Shown: positions 43,661 to 52,711, counted from the first letter of the stretch. The stretch: 64,000 bases of DNA from JANMDS01 sp031430575 (GCA_031430575.1 JANPBT010000074.1:1-64000); one strand, 5' to 3'. Program-made: numbers and translations. The notes: generated from the sequence alone by a model not told the origin.

Positions 43661-45193
43661 TTACCTCACCTGATTGAGTAGTGACGCGCCAACAATCACT
43701 ACGCGCTCATTTTCTTTTAAACCAGACACTACGTTGACCGTTGCGCCATCAATAATTTCCGTGATCACCACGCGCGGCACATAGCGCTCGGGATCAACCT
43801 TCACCCAAACAATGGCTTGGTTGCTCGGGTTTTTCACCACGGCTGCGACCGGTATGGCCACGCCTTTTATTTTGCTCGCGGTTTGCACGAACACTTTCAC
43901 CGGCTGGCCCACTGCGAGCAGGGAAAGCGATTCCCCCTCAGCCCGGAAGCTCAATGGTAAAGCCTGCTCACGTAGGCTGCGGGCTGCGCCGAGGAATGTC
44001 AGCGGCGCTCGCTTTTCGCCCACTAGAATAAATGCCGCGCTCACATCGCTTGCAACGGCTGTATCAAAAGCGAGCGCCTCCACGCGCAGACGCTTTGGAT
44101 CTACCACTTCAAATACCAACTCGCGCGCATCCACCACTTGCCCGGCGACAGCATTGCTCGCAGCAATCACGCCATCGGCGGGGGACGAGAGGGTATCGCG
44201 GGCACCTACGCTGCCTGCCACGGCACTGACTCTGCCGCGCAAACTATCGAGCTCCGCTTTCGCTTGTTCGCGCTCGCGGGAAGATCGGGCTTGCCCAGCG
44301 CTTGCCTGGCTGGCTTCAATCTCCACGATCACATCGCGGGCTTCGATTTGTTGCCCTGGCGATACCCCGAGGCTCACAATCGTGCCGTCCACAGGCGTGC
44401 GAATGGGTTCTTTTCCGTTCACGCCGCCTTCAATTGCTGCGAGCTTTTCTTCTAAGGCAATGCGCTCGCGCTCCGCCGCTTCAATTTCTTTACGCGGCAC
44501 GGTGCCAGAGAGCTCACGCAGCCGGGCAACGCGGGAGATCGCCAGATCCCGGCTCGCTTTTACTTCTGCAAGCGCACCGAGCTGGCCGCTGCGTTCAGTC
44601 GCGCTGAGCGCGGGCACGAGATACGCAATCACTTCGCCGGCTTTCACCGATTGCCCCACGCGTGGCCAGGCGCTCGCTGCCTCGATGCGCCCGGCCTGAG
44701 CAGCTTGCACGCGTGCGCCTGCTTTTTCAGCGCGGTTCCAACGCGACTCGGCCAATGCATAGTTCGCGCGCAGCTCTGAGAGTTGCGCCAGCTGGTTCGC
44801 CTTTTCGATTTGCCCGGCTGCAGGCACCACATACGCCAATATCTCCCCTTTTTTAACCACTTGACCAAGGGTAGGCAAGCCTTTCGGCCCGGCTTCTATG
44901 CGCCCGGAGAGCATGGCCTGTACTTTCCCCCCTGCGTTGGGATCCATCATCACTTTGCCGTTTAATTCAATCGCGCGCGGCAGCTCCTGAATGGCCGAGG
45001 GCGCGGTGCGAATGGTCATTTGCCGCTGTGCGGCTTTCGGCAAAAACACGGAGCCATCGGGCTGGCGCTTCGGCGCGTTCGCGCTTACGACCTCCGGCGC
45101 GCCATCGCCGTGATCGTGGCCTGGGCTTGCGGGAGAAAGATTGGAGATTGTGCCGATAAATACGCAGATTGCAGTGCGGAAAAGTGCGTTCAT
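43661..45193 (-). CDS. czcB: Heavy-metal RND periplasmic adaptor, CzcB family, with internal duplication
   Basis: Links the pump to the outer-membrane channel. ATG 45193 gives 510 aa with a signal peptide and a metal-binding-type GHDHGDG. The lipoyl/hairpin unit appears twice: LGQVVKKGEILAYVVPA with LSELRANYALAESR, and VGQSVKAGEVIAYLVPA with LAEVKASRDLAISR; a third lipoyl-like half (ADGVIAASNAVAGQVVDA) closes the fold. A single hairpin is usual. The barrel and membrane-proximal domains follow (about 370-510). It overlaps the upstream gene by one base, with GGAGG nearby. Confidence 0.88.
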   Translation of the reverse strand: MNALFRTAICVFIGTISNLSPASPGHDHGDGAPEVVSANAPKRQPDGSVFLPKAAQRQMTIRTAPSAIQELPRAIELNGKVMMDPNAGGKVQAMLSGRIEAGPKGLPTLGQVVKKGEILAYVVPAAGQIEKANQLAQLSELRANYALAESRWNRAEKAGARVQAAQAGRIEAASAWPRVGQSVKAGEVIAYLVPALSATERSGQLGALAEVKASRDLAISRVARLRELSGTVPRKEIEAAERERIALEEKLAAIEGGVNGKEPIRTPVDGTIVSLGVSPGQQIEARDVIVEIEASQASAGQARSSREREQAKAELDSLRGRVSAVAGSVGARDTLSSPADGVIAASNAVAGQVVDARELVFEVVDPKRLRVEALAFDTAVASDVSAAFILVGEKRAPLTFLGAARSLREQALPLSFRAEGESLSLLAVGQPVKVFVQTASKIKGVAIPVAAVVKNPSNQAIVWVKVDPERYVPRVVITEIIDGATVNVVSGLKENERVVIVGASLLNQVR

Positions 45194-45750
45194 CACACAC
45201 CTCCTTTTTTTAGTTGACGGCGACGCTTCATAAGCCACCATAGCGCGGCACTTCCGCCGGCGACAAAACCGACGATTGCCGTCATCAATCGCGGCGAGGC
45301 TAACCAGGCTTCCAAGGTATGCAGAAACCCATCGTGGTGGGCGGCAGCGTTTTGCCCAACGACCAAATCTGCTGCCAAGATATCGGCCTCTTTTCCCGAG
45401 ACGACCGTAACCACTAACGGATACGACCCATTGGCTTTGAACGCTGCGGCTTCAAATTCGTACGTGCCTTCATCCTTCAAATATTTGCCAATCAACTTAA
45501 CCTTGCCCGACTCAATCTCCACCTTGGCATCGGCCACTGGGGCGTTGTCCAGGAAGCGATCAATGTACACATTCAAATGCGGGCCATCCACAATACCAAT
45601 CGCTTCAAATAAATCGGAGTGGGTGGAAAATTTTGGCGCAGCCGGGCCTGCCGCTTGCGGGGCTGCGGCCTCGCCATGATCGTGGCCAGGCCCGGCAAAG
45701 GCCGCAGTGCAGAGCAAAGCGCTGAGCACAAACAGAAACTTTATTTTCAT
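45193..45750 (-). CDS. Exported membrane-anchored protein of the czc cluster
   Basis: 185 aa: signal peptide (to about residue 19), GPGHDHGEA, a beta-rich middle (HLNVYIDRFLDNAPVADAKVEIESG) and one C-terminal transmembrane helix followed by KRRRQLKKGG. Such proteins lie between czcC and czcB in many clusters and may bind or sense metal in the periplasm, but I know no proven function. It overlaps czcC and czcB by 4 and 1 nt, so translation is probably coupled. Confidence 0.65.
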   Translation of the reverse strand: MKIKFLFVLSALLCTAAFAGPGHDHGEAAAPQAAGPAAPKFSTHSDLFEAIGIVDGPHLNVYIDRFLDNAPVADAKVEIESGKVKLIGKYLKDEGTYEFEAAAFKANGSYPLVVTVVSGKEADILAADLVVGQNAAAHHDGFLHTLEAWLASPRLMTAIVGFVAGGSAALWWLMKRRRQLKKGGV

Positions 45751-46964
45751 GGTGTTACTCCAAAAGCTTGATTGAGGCGTGAAATGGCGCGCAAAGATTC
45801 GATACGCGCCCGCTCGGCGGCCCGCTCTGCGTCAAAGCGCTCCGCTTCGGCGCGTAGCCGGGTGGGCAGATCCGATTCGCCGAGTTGAAAAGATTTGGTT
45901 ACCATCGCCTGCGACGCACGCGAAAGCTGCGCGCGGGCATCGGCCAACGCAGCGATCTCCTTAGCGATTTCAACGCTGCGCTGCGCAAGCAGAAATTCTG
46001 CGGCGACCTGCGCGCGTGCCTGTGAGGCCAGCGCATGCGCCTCGGCGAGCTCCGCCTGTGCACTAGCGACGTTTATTGCACCTTCTCGGTTTGAGAAAAG
46101 CGGAATGCTCACACCAATGCGCAGCGCTTTTTCGATCACCGTATCAAGATTTTGGCGCTCTCGCGACAACGTGAAACTAAGCGTAGGCCCGTCGCGCGTT
46201 GCCGTCCGTGCGTTCGCAGCCCGCGCCTGTGCAGATTCGCGTGTTCGCTCCGCCGCGCGTACGTTTGGGTGGGTATCCGCGTTTGGCGTGAGCTGGAGGT
46301 TTTCCCCGACCGGCGTGACGTCACTTTTACCGAGCAATAGTTGAACCACCATTTCCGCGCGCAGCAATGCATCTTGAGCCTGCGCGGCACCGAGCTCGGC
46401 GAGCCGTAGCGCGCTTTGGGCTAAGTTCGCGTCCACCGGTGCGAGATCGCCCGCGCGCACGCGCAGCGCCACATCTTCGCTAAGCGCGCGCGCTTCCACT
46501 ACTTTGCGCGCGGCGAGTGTATTTTCCTCGCGGGTGATTGCCAGCGCCCAAAGCCCTTCGCGTACCTCACCGGAGAGTTTTAGTTTTGTCGCCGCAAGCT
46601 GCGATTCGATTGCGCTGCCCTCTGCAGTGGCCAGTGAGCGGGCGGCATCCCGCGCGCCCCAGTTCCAAATGGGAATACTGAACTCGGCCTCGGTCGCGCG
46701 TCGGCCGGTATTGGCAAAACGTGCGTCGGAGAGCTGGGAAAGCATAAGCGTGGGGGACGATGGCGTAAGCGAGGCGGCGGCATTTCGACGCGCATTTACT
46801 TCTCCCATGCGGGCAGCGGCCGATTGTGATGCGGGATGGCGCGCCCAAGCTAGCGAGACGGCATCGGCTAGGGTGATCGGCGATTGCGCGTATGCGGTAG
46901 CTGCTGAAGTCGCAAATAGCGTCGCAGCAATGAGCGATGCATTAAATCGGAGTCGAAACTCCAT
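45747..46964 (-). CDS. czcC: Outer-membrane efflux channel, TolC/CzcC family
   Basis: Outer-membrane exit duct of the metal efflux system, 405 aa. Signal peptide (cleavage near AYAQS), then two OEP repeats with long alpha-helical, Ala/Arg/Glu-rich stretches; LADAVSLAWARHPASQSAAARMGE is the typical start of the first. Gene order czcI-czcC-X-czcB-czcD-czcA fits a single minus-strand operon. Confidence 0.88.
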   Translation of the reverse strand: MEFRLRFNASLIAATLFATSAATAYAQSPITLADAVSLAWARHPASQSAAARMGEVNARRNAAASLTPSSPTLMLSQLSDARFANTGRRATEAEFSIPIWNWGARDAARSLATAEGSAIESQLAATKLKLSGEVREGLWALAITREENTLAARKVVEARALSEDVALRVRAGDLAPVDANLAQSALRLAELGAAQAQDALLRAEMVVQLLLGKSDVTPVGENLQLTPNADTHPNVRAAERTRESAQARAANARTATRDGPTLSFTLSRERQNLDTVIEKALRIGVSIPLFSNREGAINVASAQAELAEAHALASQARAQVAAEFLLAQRSVEIAKEIAALADARAQLSRASQAMVTKSFQLGESDLPTRLRAEAERFDAERAAERARIESLRAISRLNQAFGVTP

Positions 46965-47043
46965 AGGAAACTCCCAAAAGTATCAAGAAATTGATGCTTT
47001 CGGCGAGTTCAACGCAAAAGGGATTTGGTAGCGAACCCGCCGA

Positions 47044-47376
47044 TCACACGGCGGGAATCCACTGCGGTCGTTCGATGCGATTAGGCGCAGACGAAGGGAG
47101 CTTTTGAGTGCGATTGGTAGCGAGCGCATGGCCGCAATGCGTTGTTGTGAGTCTTACGATTTCGCATGCAATTGACGCGCCGTGGGAGTGGCAGCAGTCG
47201 TCTGCGGCGCACGGCTGATCTGCGCTATGGTGCGCATGTTCGACGTGAGTGACGTCTGTTGAATGCGCCGCATGTTCACCCGAAATTGCAGCGGGGTGAG
47301 CGAAGTGGCCTCCTGATGGCATCGCGTTGAGCATTGCCGAGAGCGCGAAAACTCCGAGCAAAAAGATAACAGACAT
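47044..47376 (-). CDS. Small His/Cys-rich exported protein, CzcI-like
   Basis: A 110-aa protein with signal peptide (MSVIFLLGVFALSAMLNAMP) and a cluster of possible metal ligands: HAAHSTDVTHVEHAHH, CAADDCCHSHG and THCGH. CzcI proteins, which modulate czc expression, have this general look and the same position at the head of the operon. ATG 47376 follows the divergent promoter region. Identity rests on composition and context. Confidence 0.6.
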   Translation of the reverse strand: MSVIFLLGVFALSAMLNAMPSGGHFAHPAAISGEHAAHSTDVTHVEHAHHSADQPCAADDCCHSHGASIACEIVRLTTTHCGHALATNRTQKLPSSAPNRIERPQWIPAV

Positions 47377-47437
47377 ACGTTTCACTCGGCTGAGTATACC
47401 GGAGCATATTTCGGTCTGAAAACACTCATTTTCGGGC

Positions 47438-47456
47438 AAAACTGCGCCGCAGGTAT
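47438..47456 (-). repeat. Dispersed repeat copy upstream of czcI
   Basis: AAAA, exact core CTGCGCCGCAG (47442-47452), GTAT. Together with the copy at 47493 it forms a tail-to-tail pair 40 nt apart, in the divergent region between czcI and the binding-protein gene. Confidence 0.88.
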
Positions 47457-47489
47457 TCAAAGCAGCAATGCGCTGCGTCACCGTTTTTG

Positions 47490-47507
47490 TACCTGCGGCG
47501 CAGTTTT
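47490..47507 (+). repeat. Dispersed repeat copy upstream of the binding-protein gene
   Basis: TAC, exact core CTGCGGCGCAG (47493-47503), TTTT. It is 50 nt upstream of the TTG start and could overlap promoter elements. Confidence 0.88.
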
Positions 47508-47554
47508 GCGCCATTTCCGCTATCCTTGCGTTATACAAATTGGAGGAGTTAGAC

Positions 47555-49129
47555 TTGAATCAATTATTTTCACGCTTGGCATGCGCGCTTGGCGCCGCTA
47601 CGCTGTTTTCGGCGTCGATCGCGCAGGCAGCAGATTTTTCAATTGGTTTTTCGGCAGACATCACCGCCTTTGACCCGCACTACCATAACGTAACGCCCAA
47701 TATCGTGGCGACCAATCATGTGTTTGAGTCGCTGACCGCAAAAGATGTCAATATGCGCGCGATCCCGGCGCTCGCCACGAGCTGGAAGGTGATTGATCCA
47801 ACGACGTGGGAATTTAGTCTGCGCAAAGGCGTGAAGTTTCACGACGGCAGCGATTTCACTGCGGAAGACGTGATTTTCTCCTTTGATCGTGTATCGAAAG
47901 TGCCTAATTCACCATCGCCGTTTACCGCTTTCGTGAAGGGCATCAAATCTTCGCAAATCGTTGACCCACATACGATCCGCTTTAGCACTGGATCGCCTTA
48001 CCCGTTGCTCGCGCTCGATCTTGGTGCGGTAATGATCGTATCAAAAAAAGCTGCGATGACCGCGACTACCGATGACTTCAATTCTGGCAAAGCGGCCATG
48101 GGCACAGGCCCTTATAAGCTCGCAAAATATAGCAAAGGTGACCGCGTTGAATTGCTGCCAAATTCCGCATGGTGGGGCGGCAAGACGCCATGGGATAAAT
48201 TGACGATGCGTATCATCCCGAGCGATCCTGCGCGCGTGGCCGCGCTGCTTTCGGGTGATGTGCAGCTGATTGAAAACGTGCCCACTGCCGATGTGCCAAA
48301 ACTTAAGACCAACGCCAATCTCACGCTCGAACGGATCACTGGCAATCGCCTGATTTATCTGCATCTCGATAGTAACCGGGATACCACCCCGTTTGCTTTC
48401 GATAAGCAGGGCAAACCACTGGCCAAAAATCCGCTGAAAGATCCGCGCGTACGTCTTGCGATTTCAAAAGCGATCAACCGTGAAGCCATCGTTTCTCGCA
48501 TCATGGACGGTGAGGCGGAAGCTTCTGGCCAGCTCGTGCCCAAAGGCGCTTTTGGCTACACGGCGACGCTACCCGTTGAAAAGCTCGATGTTGATGGCGC
48601 TAAGAAATTACTCGCCGAAGCGGGCTACCCCGAAGGCTTCGCCCTGACTATTCATGGGCCTAACAATCGCTACGTCAATGACGATCAAATCTTGCAAGCG
48701 GTCGCCCAAATGCTCTCGCGCGTGGGCATCGCGATGAAAGTTGAAGCGATGCCGTCGGCGGTCTTCTTTACCCGAGCAAGCAAGCAAGAATTCAGCCTCT
48801 TTTTAGTAGGATGGTCACCTGATACCGGCGAAATCTCGGGCGTGCTGCGCCCCTTGCTTGCAACTTTCGATAACGCCAAAGGCTGGGGCACGGCAAATCG
48901 CGGCCGCTACTCCAACCCCAAAGCCGATGCTCTCATGGAAGAAGGCTTGCGTGAAGTCAATGATGCTAAGCGCGAGGCGCTTCTGATTCAATCGATGGAG
49001 CTTTCGATTAAAGATACTGGCATCATCCCACTGCATTTCCAAACCAATGTCTGGGGCATGAAAAAAGGCTTTGGCTATACCCCGCGCGTTGATGAGCGCA
49101 CGTTTGCCCATCAGGTGATGATGAAGTAA
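47555..49129 (+). CDS. ABC transporter substrate-binding protein, family 5 (peptide type)
   Basis: Periplasmic DppA/OppA-like binding protein of 524 aa. The TTG start at 47555 has a strong GGAGGAG seven nt upstream and gives a classic signal peptide (cleavage near AQAAD). Family segments: ITAFDPHYHNVTPN, ATSWKVIDPTTWEFSLRKGVKFHDG and GTGPYKLAKY. An upstream frame continues through the repeat but is unlikely to be translated. No permease or ATPase of a peptide transporter is in the window. Paralogous to the protein at 54372, with the same overall pattern. Confidence 0.9.
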   Translation: MNQLFSRLACALGAATLFSASIAQAADFSIGFSADITAFDPHYHNVTPNIVATNHVFESLTAKDVNMRAIPALATSWKVIDPTTWEFSLRKGVKFHDGSDFTAEDVIFSFDRVSKVPNSPSPFTAFVKGIKSSQIVDPHTIRFSTGSPYPLLALDLGAVMIVSKKAAMTATTDDFNSGKAAMGTGPYKLAKYSKGDRVELLPNSAWWGGKTPWDKLTMRIIPSDPARVAALLSGDVQLIENVPTADVPKLKTNANLTLERITGNRLIYLHLDSNRDTTPFAFDKQGKPLAKNPLKDPRVRLAISKAINREAIVSRIMDGEAEASGQLVPKGAFGYTATLPVEKLDVDGAKKLLAEAGYPEGFALTIHGPNNRYVNDDQILQAVAQMLSRVGIAMKVEAMPSAVFFTRASKQEFSLFLVGWSPDTGEISGVLRPLLATFDNAKGWGTANRGRYSNPKADALMEEGLREVNDAKREALLIQSMELSIKDTGIIPLHFQTNVWGMKKGFGYTPRVDERTFAHQVMMK

Positions 49130-49140
49130 ATTGATGATGG

Positions 49141-49179
49141 TTTTGGGTCAATACCTGCGGCGCAGATTTGACTCAAAAA
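49141..49179. terminator. Hairpin built around a dispersed repeat between convergent genes
   Basis: TTTTGGGTCA (49141-49150) and TGACTCAAAA (49170-49179) pair with one G-U and enclose a full repeat copy (ATACCTGCGGCGCAGATTT, 49151-49169) whose own palindromic core can fold. It lies between the stop codons of two convergent genes and may end both transcripts. No long T run beyond that in the stem. Confidence 0.5.
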
Positions 49180-49193
49180 CGGGCTCTCAGCCG

Positions 49194-50663
49194 CTACCGC
49201 GTCTCCATCATCGCGGTGCGTAGCTGCGGCGCGATTTTGCGCGGGGCATCGCCCCCGCGTGGGCCGAGCGTGCCCGACTCATGGCGTACGATGATTTCAA
49301 AAAATGAGCGAATCCGATCGACGTACTCCACAGCCTCGTAGCCGCGCGCGAGGCCGTGCTTCAAGGTGATCGCAACTTTTGGGTTGGCAAGCGCGGGTAA
49401 GTGCAACTTCACGTCGGCCCAACTATCGGGGTTGCGACCCGCCCGCTGGGTCAGGATGCGGCCATCTTCGACGTGCCCGAGGCCGATGTTGTAGGCGGCG
49501 AGCGCGAAATAAGTGCGGTCAGGCTCGGCAATGCGATCAGGCGTGGCGCGGTGAAGGTAGGCCAAATGCTTGCCACCCGCAGCAATCGCGGAATCAGGGT
49601 TGGTGCGGTCGATACGATACATGTTTGCCGTGTCTTGGGTGAGCTGCATGAAACCCTGCACTCCCGTATAGCTCACCGCTCGCGAGCGCCATTGCGACTC
49701 TTGGTAAGCGAGCGAGGCGAGCAGCCGCCAATCAATGCCATTGGCCGCTTGCACCCGCTTGAGCGCTGGCCGCCACTGCGGCAGCGTTTGGGAAATGCGC
49801 TGCTCAAACATGATGGCATCAAAGCTATTGACAGCCGCGGTATGGCCAAAATATTGCTCTTTGAGATTGGCTACGGTGCGATCTGCAATCGCGTGCTTTA
49901 AGAAATGGTGGACGTCGGTGGAGAGCGCAGTATCGTCTGCCCGCGTGAGCCAAGCGCGACCGGTATCGTGCACGGTCATGCCCTGGCCAACGCCGGTATA
50001 GATGTGCTGCATCGCGTCGTAGGTGTTACGGTCTATCACCGCATATTTATGTTGGGCGGAATCAATGCGCGCGAACAGTGACTCTTCAGTTGATCCATCG
50101 AAACGCACAAATTGGGTGTGCGGGAATCGGCTTTTGATGTCGTCAAATTGCGGGCTTTCAAAGATCCGCGCCAATACGGGCACGATCGCACCATCCAGTG
50201 CGCCATCGCTTCGTGGCGGGATTGCGCCCGGGGAATAAGCGATGATCCAAGCACTATCAGCGTAATTAACGGATGTAGCGAGCAATTTCTTGTTTGGTTC
50301 AGAAGTGAAACCAAGCGGCGCAAGATCGATTGCGCCGCTTGCGAGCGCCTCGCGCGCTGCGGCAAGGCCGCTGAAAGTGACGATCTCGACCGTGCGCCCG
50401 AGATGCTTGGCAAACGCATTAACCAACGCTTTTTCGAAACCCGGCATGCCCGGAAATACCCCCTCCGAGGCAATCGTTGCGCTCTCAACAAGCCCAACCC
50501 TGATCGTATCGCGCACGACAGCAAGCTTGGGCAGACTCGCCACGAGGGGCTGCCATACGCCGCCTTCTTCGTTGGCGAGCGTAAGCCCGATCCACCACGG
50601 GGTCGCGAGCACCGCGAAAGCGGCGCTCAATGCAACGTGTTTAGGGTTTAGCTTAAATCTCAA
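49194..50663 (-). CDS. mltF: Lytic murein transglycosylase, MltF type
   Basis: Peptidoglycan-cleaving enzyme: signal peptide or anchor (about 10-30), an SBP_bac_3 domain (about 50-290: IRVGLVESATIASEGVFPGMPG) and a C-terminal SLT domain with LLASLAYQESQW (catalytic Glu), VQGFMQLTQDTA, and FALAAYNIGLGHV. 489 aa, as expected for MltF. The start codon is TTG 50663 and no clear Shine-Dalgarno was seen. The C-terminus has KIAPQL, encoded by a degenerate repeat at about 49222. Convergent with the binding-protein gene. Confidence 0.92.
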   Translation of the reverse strand: MRFKLNPKHVALSAAFAVLATPWWIGLTLANEEGGVWQPLVASLPKLAVVRDTIRVGLVESATIASEGVFPGMPGFEKALVNAFAKHLGRTVEIVTFSGLAAAREALASGAIDLAPLGFTSEPNKKLLATSVNYADSAWIIAYSPGAIPPRSDGALDGAIVPVLARIFESPQFDDIKSRFPHTQFVRFDGSTEESLFARIDSAQHKYAVIDRNTYDAMQHIYTGVGQGMTVHDTGRAWLTRADDTALSTDVHHFLKHAIADRTVANLKEQYFGHTAAVNSFDAIMFEQRISQTLPQWRPALKRVQAANGIDWRLLASLAYQESQWRSRAVSYTGVQGFMQLTQDTANMYRIDRTNPDSAIAAGGKHLAYLHRATPDRIAEPDRTYFALAAYNIGLGHVEDGRILTQRAGRNPDSWADVKLHLPALANPKVAITLKHGLARGYEAVEYVDRIRSFFEIIVRHESGTLGPRGGDAPRKIAPQLRTAMMETR

Positions 50664-50921
50664 TTTGCGTACGGTTTTATATTTGTCTAACTAAATTTAG
50701 TTTAATGTCCAATCTGCTGCAAAGCCAACCGTCTGTCATTTTCAACAAAAATAGCACTATTCGTCGGTAAATTTAGAATTCACTTTGTTGGTGCAAATTT
50801 AGAATAGTTACATAAAATCAATAAGATATAAAAATCCTTAAATTGGTGCATTACGTTTCGACGTTGCATCTGCCGATTTCGAAGGGATCATCTCATCGGT
50901 GTGCGCACCTACAATCGCACC
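50664..50921. promoter_or_regulatory. AT-rich divergent regulatory region with AAATTTAGAAT repeats
   Basis: 258 nt, clearly more AT-rich than the surroundings, between mltF and the permease gene. AAATTTAGAAT occurs at 50769-50779 and 50795-50805 (26 nt apart, about 2.5 turns), and AAATTTAG also at 50693-50700. They could be operator sites; no known regulator box was recognised. Confidence 0.35.
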
Positions 50922-51956
50922 ATGTCAGACCATGCTTCGATCTTCCCGGCCGCGCAAAAAAAACCACCCCGTACCTGCGATTGGCTCGCGTTCATCTGTT
51001 TGATCTTGGTGATCATCGGCGCGCTTTTTTTCGGGCGCGTTACCGTCGGTGTTGCCGATTTTTGGGCATGGTGGCAAGACGCGGCCGCCATTGATAGTCC
51101 CATGAATATCGTTTTTTCCGTGCGTGCGCCGCGTGTGCTCGCCGCCGCATTCATTGGCGCGGGGCTCTCCATCGCCGGGCTCGCCAGCCAGATCGCCTTG
51201 CGCAATCCATTGGCTTCGCCCGATGTGCTCGGCGTATCGGCCGGAGCTGGGCTGGGTGCGTGTATCGCAATGGCGGCGGGCGCGTCGGTCGCGGGGATTT
51301 CACTGGCCGCCTTCGCGGCAGGGGTGTTCGTAACTGCGGTAGTGATGGCGGTGAGCGCGGCGCTGCAGCGGGTAAGCGGGCGCGATCCAGTGTTGATGAC
51401 CGTGCTAGTGGGGCTCGCCATCTCCAGTTTCTGCGCCGCAGGTATTTCGGCAGTGAAGTGGTGGGCTGATCCATTCTCGAAGCTCCCCGCGATCACCTTT
51501 TGGCTTTTGGGAAGCTTAGCAACGCTGGGCTGGATCGAGCTGGCGTGGCTCGTGCTCGGCAGCGGGCTTGCGCTTGCTTTGCTGCTCGCAGTCGGCCCGC
51601 GGCTGGGCGTTTTGGCATTGGGCGATGCGGTCGCGCGAAGTGCTGGAGCCAATGTTGCGGCGTTGCGCTGGGTCGCGCTCACCGCATCGGCTTTATTGAG
51701 TGCGATCACAGTGGCTTTTTGCGGCATGATTGGCTGGCTTGCGCTCTTGATGCCGCATGCAGCGCGTGCCGTGAGACCGGCGGATGCGCGCGGTGAGCCG
51801 TGGGCGCTTTGCGCGCTTTTAGGTGCGATTGCGCTGGTGGTGATCGATACGCTTTGCCGCAGCATCGCCGATAGTGAGTTCCCGCCTGGCGTTGCCCTTG
51901 GTGCGCTCGGTGCGCCAGCATTTTTGTGGGCGCTCACCCGCGTCTTACCAAAATGA
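50922..51956 (+). CDS. FecCD/BtuC-type ABC transporter permease
   Basis: Inner-membrane permease for iron-siderophore, heme or vitamin B12 uptake, 344 aa with about nine hydrophobic helices. RAPRVLAAAFIGAGLSIAG, NPLASPDVLGVSAGAGLG, FCGMIGWLALLMPHAAR and SEFPPGVALGALGAPAFLWAL are characteristic FecCD motifs. ATG 50922 is used; GTG 50901 is possible. A repeat copy at 51431-51441 is read FCAAGI in a membrane helix. The ATPase gene overlaps by 4 nt. No binding protein is adjacent. Confidence 0.9.
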   Translation: MSDHASIFPAAQKKPPRTCDWLAFICLILVIIGALFFGRVTVGVADFWAWWQDAAAIDSPMNIVFSVRAPRVLAAAFIGAGLSIAGLASQIALRNPLASPDVLGVSAGAGLGACIAMAAGASVAGISLAAFAAGVFVTAVVMAVSAALQRVSGRDPVLMTVLVGLAISSFCAAGISAVKWWADPFSKLPAITFWLLGSLATLGWIELAWLVLGSGLALALLLAVGPRLGVLALGDAVARSAGANVAALRWVALTASALLSAITVAFCGMIGWLALLMPHAARAVRPADARGEPWALCALLGAIALVVIDTLCRSIADSEFPPGVALGALGAPAFLWALTRVLPK

Positions 51957-52711
51957 GCGCGCTTTTAGATTGCAGCGCCGTGGTGAGCGGTCGCGCAGGT
52001 CAAGCGCTGCACCCAGCGATCTCATTTACGATCAACGCGGGCGAGAGCTTGTGCTTGCTCGGGCGTAATGGTGCTGGCAAATCGACCCTGCTTTTAACGC
52101 TGCTCGGGCAGCTGCCAGCGCTTGCTGGTGAGATCGTGTGGCAGGGCGCGCCGGTCGCCCAAATACCTGCGGCGCAACTTTCTGCGCTTGTGGCTTTCGT
52201 GCCGCAGCGCCCGATCGCGCCTGAGGGCATGCGGGTCGATGAATTGCTTCGCCTCGGTGGCTACCGATTTTTAAGCCCAAAAATGCGCAAATCTGCGCCG
52301 CAGGTATTAGAAATGCTCGCCCGCGTGGGCTTGCAAGGCTTTGAAGCGCGGCAGGTCAGCGCGCTTTCAGGGGGCGAACAGCAGCGGGCGATGGTGGCGC
52401 GCGCGCTCATGCAAAACGCGCACGCCATCATCTTAGACGAGCCCACCGCGCATTTAGACGTGACCCAACAATCTCAAATTCTCGCGCTGCTGCGGCAAAT
52501 CTGCGCCGCAGGCACGGCGGTGATTTTCTCAAGCCACGACCCAAATGACGCGCTCCGAAATCACGCGCGCACCCTCGCTTTTTTAGCGGACGGTACGCTC
52601 GAAATGCGCTCGCCCGGCGCACTCGATGCCGCCCATCTGGCGCGCATTTATGGCGGAGCGTTTACCCGGGTCGAGATTGCAGGCAGCGCGCGATTTTTAG
52701 CGAACGCCTAA
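51953..52711 (+). CDS. ABC transporter ATP-binding protein, FecE/BtuD type
   Basis: ATPase partner of the upstream permease, 252 aa from ATG 51953 (overlapping the permease stop). Walker A LLGRNGAGKSTLL, signature LSGGEQQR, Walker B AIILDEPTAHLD and switch His (SSHDP) are complete. Three repeat copies lie in this one small gene: 52167-52177 (one mismatch, IPAAQL), 52293-52303 (SAPQV) and 52501-52511 (ICAAGT). They fall between the conserved motifs. Substrate unknown. Confidence 0.9.
   Translation: MSALLDCSAVVSGRAGQALHPAISFTINAGESLCLLGRNGAGKSTLLLTLLGQLPALAGEIVWQGAPVAQIPAAQLSALVAFVPQRPIAPEGMRVDELLRLGGYRFLSPKMRKSAPQVLEMLARVGLQGFEARQVSALSGGEQQRAMVARALMQNAHAIILDEPTAHLDVTQQSQILALLRQICAAGTAVIFSSHDPNDALRNHARTLAFLADGTLEMRSPGALDAAHLARIYGGAFTRVEIAGSARFLANA

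Noticed and set aside
50946..50966. FPAAQKK near the permease N-terminus as a repeat copy
   Set aside because: The DNA (CCCGGCCGCGCAAAA) differs too much from the core; only the peptide looks alike.
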